Assembly (NCBI GenBank): GCA_011317545.1 | Contig: WUJK01000012.1 | Location: forward strand, 316,001 to 380,000 | Direction of reading: 5' to 3' | DNA: 64,000 nucleotides | DNA from: Coniella vitis | Taxonomy: Eukaryota; Ascomycota; Sordariomycetes; Diaporthales; Schizoparmaceae | The notes under the pieces: model-generated | Told to the model about the DNA's origin: nothing | Databases searched by the model: none | Seen by the model: only the letters and a program-made list of their open reading frames with translations | Shown: positions 56,101-64,000 of the stretch, one piece after another | Layout of the letters: every line of letters begins with the position of its first letter | How positions within the stretch are numbered: the stretch's first letter is position 1 | Position numbers and translations under genes: made by a program

Positions 56101-58098
56101 CAGCATGCGTGCAGCCACCCCAAAGAGCCGTGTTTCGATGCCATTTTTGCAAGAGCAGGCAATCAGCCTTGCTCCAGCACACGCAACGGGCAAGGTACCA
56201 GCATGTGGGTCTCCAGCTCGGGCACGCAATCCGGGTTCGCCATCGCTTTCGGTTGCGCGGGCTACTACGCACCACAGAACCCACCAACCTTCCACCTGGT
56301 TTGGGTGTGTGGGTTCTCCAAAACATCATGCTCTCTGTTTTTCCCCTCTCTCTCCGGCCCGGCCGATATCCGCCAGCCGCCCGCCCGCCCGACCAAGGCC
56401 GCTGCCGACTGGTCCTTGTTCTTGAACGCGCACCTCCTTCTTTGGCCGAGGCCAAGGGGGGAGCAGGCGCGCGGCGCATTGAAAGAGCGACTCCGTAGGG
56501 AGAGGCTCATTTTGATTAGACGACTGCCTCGCACGATGCCACCACCAAGATCGTAGACCATCGCGTGGCCAATGCGCGATGGCGACATGTTGCACCATTG
56601 TTGTCGATACAGACAGCCTTTCTGGAACATCGCCTGGGTCCAAAGGGGGCAATCATGACATTTGTGTGTCATGGAAATCAGTGCTTGACATTTGGTCTGG
56701 AAAGGGGAGTCAGCGTATGCGCGTACATGCTCCGTAGCAAAACCCACCGGCACTTGGCAGCCCGCTTGTTTGAGGACTCGAGGTCGAGCATGCGCTTGTG
56801 GCACCGACGACCGGCTACAGCCTGATAACCCGCAACTGCAAGGCGTTTGTATCATGACCAAAAGCGGCTGGCAGATGTCGTTATTCCCACAATCAGTGAC
56901 ACTGCCCATATCTGATGTTGCGGCTGCCGATAACCTTACTTGCCGCACTGTCGAAAAGCGCGTACTCTGTATTGCTCCCGACATCGCAGATTTCTGATTT
57001 TATTCTGCACAGCAGTGGAGCTTATCTGATTACGAGCCTCCCTCACGGAGCCGGCGAGGGGAAAGTGCTGTGCTATGTATCCCCTGGTTTGTTGTCGCAG
57101 CCAGTCAAGGTACGTCTTGTTGTCGACCACTTGCGCACCTACATGAGTAACGATAAGTTCAGTGCCGACAGCAGTACGTAAAGAACATACGGCCATCCAT
57201 CGCATACTGATTCACAGACATTGATTTTGACAACTGCAACGGTTGTATTCCAACGACAGGCCTCAAACGCTTCAAGTCACTGGAGAGGCTTGTATTTCTA
57301 TTCCATGCGAGCGCGCTTTGCATCCATATCAAGCATCGTCGTCGATACCCATGCATGCAACATCTTCCCCTTTATCTTCTACGCTTCTACAAAGCGTTTT
57401 CGGAACGCCAAGAGCCACATCTTGTTTAGATACTTGTCGAGCGCGTATCGAGGATCATCAGATCCTTTGCCGCTGCATCATAGGCTCAACACCAAGTATC
57501 AACAGCGTTCTCCGAAAACAGTCGGTGCCAGGTCGAGCTGACGACCATCAATCCCGGGATATTCTGTCATTCACCATGTCTGCATAAATCGCTAAACCGT
57601 TCGAACGACCAGTAGAAGTGCAGAGCCATTTAGCATAGCCAACTAGTGATGCTGAGTGCGCCCCTCCCCTCCCTCTCAGAACCTTTGCTGCCCACTCATG
57701 GCTGCGCCGCCATGACATCACTTTTGAGGCTTGACTCCTAAGGGGTGTGGCAGCAAGCAGCCCAAATCCAGATGGTCGCGAGGCGACGAGATGTGCCTTC
57801 GCAGCAGGATGAGTGGCGAGCAAAGCCGTTGTTTCTTGGACTTAATGGCTGTGTCTTGCTCGTGTTCCTCTTGTCCGGTCTTGACACTTTCAAGCTCATT
57901 TCTTCGTATTTGCGCGCCGTTATATGATACCAGCGACATCAAGTGTTCGTCGCAACATCGCCAACTCTAATTATATCCCCGCATCTCAACAAGGCATTGA
58001 TATACGTGCCGTTTAGGAAAGATATACGCCACTCACAAGGACCCCCCCCCCCATCTTTTACAACCTTGTTCGACACTTCCACTAACCGAGCCAACAAA
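53146..58098. other. 5-kb divergent intergenic region
   Basis: The left part (53.2-54.25 kb) is the presumed long leader and promoter of the sulfur controller. On that strand it holds a 321-codon Pro/Ser/Arg-rich open frame (54246-53281) ending 135 nt before the ATG, probably not a gene. The remainder has CCGCC/GCCAGC-rich stretches and short frames without motifs. A GTACATAGTAC motif lies at 54241. Confidence 0.45.
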
Positions 58099-58524
58099 AT
58101 GGGCATCCCCTACTCGCGCCAGATCAACAGCGCCTTCACGCAAGTGACGCCGCTTGTCGCAGCAGGCTTCCAAGTCCTCCAAACGACCAAGAACATTTCC
58201 ATCCTGCTCGCATGCGTGCAAGTCCTTACGTGTGTTTTCCTGGGCCTCATCCTGGTTGCGCTCTTGGGGATCCTGTGTACGATCAACCCAGCGCTGCAGA
58301 CGGAGGCAGAAGTGCTGGTGACGCCTGTTGTGAAATGGCTTGCGAGTTGGTTGCTTGTGTATGGGACTGCATTGGGGTGGGCACTCAGGGTCGCGGTTGT
58401 GGGGACGACGGCGGGGTTGGGCGTGTTTTTTTGGCAGGGGAGTCTGGCGGGTCGGGTGCACGACGGGTCACTGGATGGCGAGGAGGGGCAAGAGGACGAG
58501 ATCGAGGCAGGGAAGACGGATTGA
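58099..58524 (+). CDS. small two-span membrane protein with N-myristoylation-like start
   Basis: Intronless, 141 aa, family not recognised. The start MGIPYSRQINSAF has Gly2 and Ser6 as in N-myristoylation sites (MGxxxS/T). An amphipathic stretch VTPLVAAGFQVLQTTKNIS leads into two hydrophobic spans (about residues 35-62, LACVQVLTCVFLGLILVALL, and about 78-110, including LASWLLVYGTALGWALRVAV). The tail is acidic (DGEEGQEDEIEAGKTD). The ATG context AACAAAATGG is good and a C-run lies at 58047-58054 upstream. The function is unknown; a lipid-anchored or membrane-shaping role is only a guess. Confidence 0.7.
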   Translation: MGIPYSRQINSAFTQVTPLVAAGFQVLQTTKNISILLACVQVLTCVFLGLILVALLGILCTINPALQTEAEVLVTPVVKWLASWLLVYGTALGWALRVAVVGTTAGLGVFFWQGSLAGRVHDGSLDGEEGQEDEIEAGKTD

Positions 58525-59953
58525 GGAGGTGAGTGACAGTGATGCGCAAGACTCGGTGATGTGCTGGGTAGAGAAGAGTGGTTACTCTGCACGAGGAACC
58601 GCAAACGACCTGAGAGCTTGTCGATGGTTGGGTTCACCAGTGGCTGGTGTGGCCGCATGGCTTGGGAGAAGGTCTTGAGAGAAGAATCGCAGTGCTGTTG
58701 GGCGGGCTTGTGAGTGGTGTCATCAAACTGACGCGGCATCGACGAGATCAGCAGTGTGAGCATACGAGATGAGAGAGGCATTGGCACACGAGGCATGTCA
58801 GCCAGCATACGAGATATATCACCACATGAGGTGCTGGGGAGAGTTGCAACATTACCTTGGGGGTTTTCGCAGGTGGAGACACACATGGAAAAGAGACCAG
58901 CGTCATAAGCTGGGGTTGCTCTTGAAGTCAGGCTACGGCCACATTACCGGTCTTGATTCGCGATGTTGCCAATACCCGCATCGACAATGCGCTTGGTTGT
59001 TGGCAGGTCAACGAGGCTGGAGCAAGCACACGACAATGCGACCCAGTCCGCCTGATCGCTGACTCGAGGTGTACTACGGTTTCCTTGTGCCAAGAGATGT
59101 GTTCTCTGGTTCGCCCATACCATCAATGGCTTTGCGCTCGACCGGACGGGACGATCGCAACGCTGATGACAAGAAGCCTTATCCCTGCACAATCTTCAAG
59201 ACGGGTCCTGCAGTGCTACTATGTACTATGTACTTGCGCAGAGTTTCGTGACAACCTCTTCTCGTCCAACCATTCATCCTATGCACGAATTGCACAGAAC
59301 GTTCTTGGCTTCTTGAGCTACGCTACTACATACGCCCTATTGCCAGACTTCAGCTTGTGCGACGAGTCCTGTCAGCGCCCAAAGAATGAAAACATTGGAA
59401 AACACAGCCTCGCATGAACAACAACGTCGACCCAATATCCGCATTGATTGGCCCTTTTCAGGGGTTTTCCCCCTCTTTTTCTGCCCGTTCGTCTGGAGAC
59501 TGGCCCACCCCGTCTGGTCCGTGCGGTGTGGTGCCAGCACATCTTTCAGAGGCCAAGTGGGCAAGTTTTTCGTTCTCAAGTTTGTTGCACTGGCATTGCG
59601 GATGAAGGAGACTGCCGTTTCGCTTGAGGCGCTGCGGATTGGCAAAATTGCGGCTCCACTTTTCTCTCGAATGGAGTGTACTTGGGCACACATGTGAGTG
59701 TGGGCTCTCTCTCACCGACTTCATCTCCAACGACACACGCCGCTGTGTGTAGGAGTAAGCCGACTCTCTTTACAGGAGCAAAGCAAAAGCAAGTGCCCAG
59801 TCGAGCCGGCAAACGCGCAACGGCCCGTAGGGATCAACTCAACGCACGGGGTCCCGTCTAAAGTACACGCTCTCACACAGACACACGCGCACACACGCAC
59901 ACTCACTTACGCACACTCGCTCAAGCACGCACACACTGAAGACAGAAACGGCC
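58525..59953. other. 1.4-kb intergenic region
   Basis: Same-strand gap. It contains TACTATGTACTATGTAC at 59218-59232 and a CACACGCACAC-rich leader at 59876-59935 just before the next gene. No gene was recognised. Confidence 0.45.
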
Positions 59954-61417
59954 ATGTCGTCTCAGCCGCAGACCCTTCTTGGGCAGCCATGCTTCTCCCG
60001 TGAGGAAGCCGAGGATCGGCGGGCCTGGTGGGCTGTAACGGCCCAGCAACAACAACATCAGCACCAGCAGGACAGCAGCCTGAGCGATGTGACTGTGGTT
60101 GAAATCGGGGCCCGAGGTGGCGCTGGCGCAGGCGCAGCACCGTGTAAGTGAGCGCTTCCACAGATGTTCTCAAACTAGGGTCCGATTGGGTGGATATCAG
60201 CAAAGAGCCTCACTGCTGACTGTTGCATTTGTGCACAGCGAGGAATCACTCGCTGGCTTCAGACTACAGACCCTATCATCTTGATGCGCAGGACGTTCAA
60301 GATGCTTCGCGCCGGCTTAGCAACAGGTCACACAGGTCATCTTATTCATATACACCCCGACCCCTTGCATTGAAGCTTTTGTGAGTGCATGCTTATCTCA
60401 TAAAGGTTTATTATATAAAACCCCTGTCGTCTTATTCCATATTCTACGATACCTATGCCACAGACTTACACGGTGTCGATTCTAATTGCGAGCAGTTTTC
60501 TTCCCCTCACCTGATCACCAGAGCACAACCAAAGCGCCGTCATCGCCGCCGGATATTCTACAAGTCATCCATGAGAGGTTCGGGCTGAGGACAAGTTCCA
60601 TCGTGGATGAAGCCGTCGAGAATGACACGCCCCAGGACCAGGACCCGGACGCAGTCTCACCCACGGCATCACCTCGCCAGGCCAGACGCATCACCGCATC
60701 TGGAACCCAACCACCACAAGTACGATTCGAAGGTATCGACGACGATGACCACGATCTACTCAAGAAGCAACCAGACGGCTGTACGTTTGTTGGCGCCGTT
60801 GCACCCATCCTTCGCCTCCTTTTCCAGCCCCCCTTTCGTTGCAGGTTGCTGACATCAAAGATACACCCAGATCGGCCCCTCAAAAGCTGGACCTGGGACA
60901 TGCGCTACCTGCACGCCACGACACACATCCTCGCCGATGCGCAGACAACCGTCTACTTTTGCATGAATCTCCCTGCGAAACTGCAAAAGCGCATCACCGA
61001 TTCGGTGCGGAGCATGGAGGCACTGGCCAAGAACCCGTTGTTCATGGATACGCTTATCATTGACGAGGTGATTTCGTTCTACCGCGATGTCATCAAGTCG
61101 TTTCGGACGCGCATGATTGCGATGGTGTGTTGTCTCTTTCCCTTGACCATGCTTGATATTGTTCTCACGACGAGATACCTTTTGCGTTCACACTGGCGTC
61201 GCGGTAGTTCCCTTTGTATATCCTTCGCATCATCAATGTGGCGGCCATACTGACTATGCAGCCACAGAACGATGACACATCCCGCAGCACAGAAACATCC
61301 ATCAAGCTCGAAGAGCTCGCCACGACATGGCGCTCCATCCTATGCGATATACATGCCACCATCTCCCACATCCACCACCTACAAGACCTAGCCCAAGCCA
61401 GACCAAGCAAATCATCT

Positions 61418-61450
<33 letters not shown>

Positions 61451-62325
61451 ACATTTCCCATGTCTCAGTTTCAATTCCAGGATGGTGGTGGTGGTGGTGG
61501 TGGTGGTGGTGATCGAGGAAGTGGCTACGCGCACACCCGCCAAAAGAGCAGTGAGGTGTTTGGACCACAAGCGCTCGAGGTCTTTGAGTTACAGCACTCA
61601 ACGTGTGAGTTCTGGGCGCGGTGTGTGAGCATGTAGTAAGTTTGATGGCTTCTCCTTTTCTCCCCATGAAAATATCGGCAGGGAGTTTGTATGAATGCTG
61701 ACATTGGTGGAACAACAGCCTGGAACGTACAACAGACCGGGCCAGGAGTACTGTAAGGAACATGAACTTGATCGCAATCACGCGACGACGGCGTTGGCAG
61801 AGTGGCACTGCATGGCAATAACTAACATCAAAATGTCACAGACACTTCGTCTCCGCAAGACGATTCCCCTTCGTCGCCGCGGCTCCATACCAGAGATCAA
61901 CCGGCGCCTGAGCAACTTCACCATTGAGATAGCCGTCCAAGTGCAGCGCAATAGCTCGTCCGTGTCGACCTTGGCAGTCGTAAGTCTCCCTCTCTCTCCT
62001 CCATCTCTACAGCAATCCCACCCCCTTTCCCCAAACCAACACCAACGACTCCGGTGACTTTGACCTTCTGACAACTCTGCGTCCTCTCCTCCCACAGTCC
62101 TTCCTCAGCACAATCTTCTTCAGCCCCGATGGCCTCCTCCTCGCCATCACATACTGGTGGTGGATCCTCGCCACGCTTATCGTGCCCCTGACTTTTATCA
62201 TCATCCACCTCTGGTTCGAAACGCTCGCGCGCAACGCACCGCCGTTTTTACGGAGAAGAAAGACGTTTCAGCGGTTAGGGGGGTTGGCGGAGACGAGCGC
62301 CGAGGAGGAAGAGAGTTTGGATTGA
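59954..62325 (+). CDS. CorA-like fungal membrane protein (distant)
   Basis: Eight exons: 59954-60143, 60239-60380, 60524-60780, 60871-61124, 61262-61635, 61719-61752, 61842-61979 and 62098-62325, giving 538 aa. All phases close, and branch points GCTGAC (intron 3), GCTGAC (intron 5) and ACTAAC (intron 6) are visible. The exon 3 acceptor is a weak GAG after a CAG (60518-60523), chosen because only it keeps the frame. Residues 1-180 are Gln/Ser/Arg-rich. The middle is helical with IHERFGLRTSSIVDE, MRYLHATTHILADAQTTVYF and KLEELATTWRSILCDIHATI. A Ser run and a Gly run follow. Near the end, NSSSVSTLAVSFLSTIFF and ITYWWWILATLIVPLTFIII give two membrane spans laid out as in CorA-like fungal proteins, but no GMN motif is seen. 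Transport is unproven. Confidence 0.62.
61415..61449 (+). repeat. (TCG)n trinucleotide run coding for serines
   Basis: About 11 units inside exon 5 of the CorA-like gene. A GGT run coding for glycines follows at about 61483-61511. Confidence 0.85.
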
Positions 62326-64000
62326 TGGAGTGGGGGAATGTGGTATGGATGGGTTGGGCTGCTGTGCGTTGCAGAATCCTTTTTTTTTTTCTTTTTTCTT
62401 TCTTTTTTTTTTCTCCCCTCAAAAGCGAGCGAGCGTGCGTATGCCCGTTTCTGTCGTTTTTTTTTTTTTTTCAGCTTCTTTTTGTTTTCATCGGGACATT
62501 CTCCTTATCCATCCTGTGTGCTTGGTATGTATATGGTCAACAACATGCATACGCGGATTTCACTTTCATCGATTGTTTGCTGCTGCCGTTTGGGTGTTTC
62601 CTCCCTTTTTTATTCTCTTTTTTTTTTTTTTTCTCACTACTTCTCTCTTGAGCTGTCTTTTTTTTTCTTTTTTTCTTTTGTCACTTCAATGTGTGCATTA
62701 TGACAGTATGGCCTTGTTTGTACAGGGCACATTACACGCAAGCGGCTTACCAAGCTCAACGTCTTTTTTTTTACTTGTTCTTTTGTTCTTTTGTTACACT
62801 ATATTGGCATTTTGGGTCTTATTGGTTGGGGCAGGAGAATAAAAGGAAAGATTTAGCTGGGAGCATAGAGAACTTGGTCGAGTGCAGCCCAAAAAGGTTG
62901 AGGAAAGGTGAAAATAGTTCCCAAGAAAAGAAGTAAATCATTGGTAAGGGGAGGGATTTTCGTACTGTACCTTGACAAGGAGTGTGATCCTTTATCATAA
63001 TGTATGGATGGAACCAACCAGAGGTGCCCCCAGTGGTTTTGATATGGATCTTGGGAGATCTCAGGCAGGAGGAGGAGGGGCGTGGTCGGTCCATGATGCA
63101 AGCCACGCCTCGTGTTGCAGATGGATGGTTACAAGTCCAACATCAAATCAATCTACCTGGCGCGAGTGCCGTCATCGCTCTCACACCGGGGGGTGTGTGT
63201 GTGGTTCACGACGTTTCAACGCGGGCATCGTCACAAAATTCGTATTTGGTTTGTCGATGGGTATTGTGTACATGTGTGTTTTTAACTTCTTTCTCGATTT
63301 TCAGTAAGGAGTTTCATCTTTTCTAGAAGAACATGTATCGTATGCCTGTTGCTTTAAGGAGTTTGTGTTTCTTGGAATTCTCCCATGAATCATGATGGAA
63401 CAAACACGCTTTATCCTCACCACCTCTTTCCTTTTTTCTTCTTCTTTTTTTTTCTCCTTTTCATTTATTCAAAACCGTCGCTCCTTGGCCAGATAGATCG
63501 ATGGATATGCTCTCTCTAGGGCCACCACAGGGGCAAACTGACAGCCCCCGATCCCATCCCAAGGAGGCAGTTTGCGATGGAGAAAAGAAAGGGCAGATGC
63601 AATGCATGCATCAAGGCCCGGGTTCTTATCTCACCATCATCTAGCAGCGTGGCACTCGATCTGGGAGTGGGCCCCAAAAAGAAGAAGAAGAGAAAAAGAA
63701 GAAGGACAAGGAGAAGAAGAAGAAGAAGAAGAAGCAACAACTTTGCCAAGCCGGGCGCGTGTGTGTGTGTGTGCGGACACACTGCGAAATCCCCCAGCCT
63801 TGTGCCCCAACCCTCCTCGATCTCTCCTCTCTTCCCAGTAAAGGATTAGTGTACGATCTCGGGGTTGCACCCAGCCGGTGGTGGTAGGGTCGCAGTCACA
63901 CGGTGAAAACCTGTGATGATGGACCATTTTGGGGATAAGGGAGCATCGAGGAGTCGCCCGCCCCCCCCCCCTTGAGTCGTTGCGACGAGGCCTTGCGTTT
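62326..64000. other. 3' flank and terminal region without recognisable gene
   Basis: Very rich in T tracts (62377-62660), followed by motif-free sequence, an AAGAAG run at 63675-63733, a GT run near 63755, and a C12 run at 63961. The window ends before any further gene can be seen. Confidence 0.45.

Noticed and set aside
55957..56556. Plus-strand 199-codon frame
   Set aside because: Composition is not protein-like, overlapping frames on both strands are equally long, and no motif was seen.
60524..60545. Use of the nearer CAG acceptor (ending at 60521) for exon 3 of the CorA-like gene
   Set aside because: It shifts the frame and stops after about 20 codons; the GAG two bases downstream restores the long frame.

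Overview
The window is nuclear DNA of a filamentous ascomycete (Pezizomycotina; probably Sordariomycetes, which is an inference). The reasons are short GT-AG introns of mostly 54-165 nt with CTGAC/CTAAC-like branch points, an intron-containing elongator tRNA-Met, a HET-domain gene, a SCON2/SconB-type sulfur controller, a fungal hybrid histidine kinase, and long intergenic stretches full of microsatellites. No prokaryotic, viral, CRISPR or intact transposon feature was seen. Exon coordinates were worked out by hand from splice consensus, reading phase and family motifs, and in every multi-exon model the phases close.

Layout. 0-8.4 kb: a RbsD/FucU-type sugar mutarotase (+), a four-exon gamma-glutamyltranspeptidase (-), a DUF1295 membrane protein with an N-terminal array of five 32-aa repeats (-), a TPT/DMT sugar-phosphate or nucleotide-sugar transporter with a 6-nt microexon (+), and tRNA-Met(CAT) with a 35-nt intron (+). 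10-19.6 kb: a probably secreted thioredoxin-reductase-like flavoprotein (+), a GAF-GAF-HisKA-HATPase-REC hybrid histidine kinase (-), and a small cysteine-rich secreted protein (-). 19.6-23.6 kb: no gene seen. 23.6-28.5 kb: a crotonase with a Gln/His-rich leader (+), twinfilin (+), and a mitochondrial succinate/fumarate carrier (-). 31.7-38.8 kb: an intronless HET protein (+), a tail-anchored hypothetical protein (+), and an acidic polyQ hypothetical protein (-).

42.7-49 kb: a class III CoA-transferase (-) and a short 3-hydroxyacyl-CoA dehydrogenase (+), transcribed divergently from a shared 1-kb promoter, followed by a YWTD beta-propeller (+). 50.8-53.1 kb: the F-box/WD40 sulfur controller (-). 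58-62.3 kb: a small two-span membrane protein with an N-myristoylation-like start (+) and an eight-exon CorA-like membrane protein (+).

How genes may work together. The clearest functional pair is the divergent CoA-transferase and hydroxyacyl-CoA dehydrogenase, which look like consecutive steps of acyl-CoA (carnitine- or hydroxy-acid-like) catabolism. A 9-bp inverted repeat overlaps the TATA box of the CoA-transferase. The crotonase and the succinate/fumarate carrier about 15-20 kb away fit the same acyl-CoA/C4-acid theme, but a coordinated cluster is only an inference. The other genes are individually recognisable housekeeping or regulatory genes. The less ordinary signals are the microexon, the repeat array on the DUF1295 protein, the short terminal exon of the secreted protein, the poly(A) runs just before several start codons, and a dispersed intergenic palindrome (ACTATGTACATAGT and partial copies).
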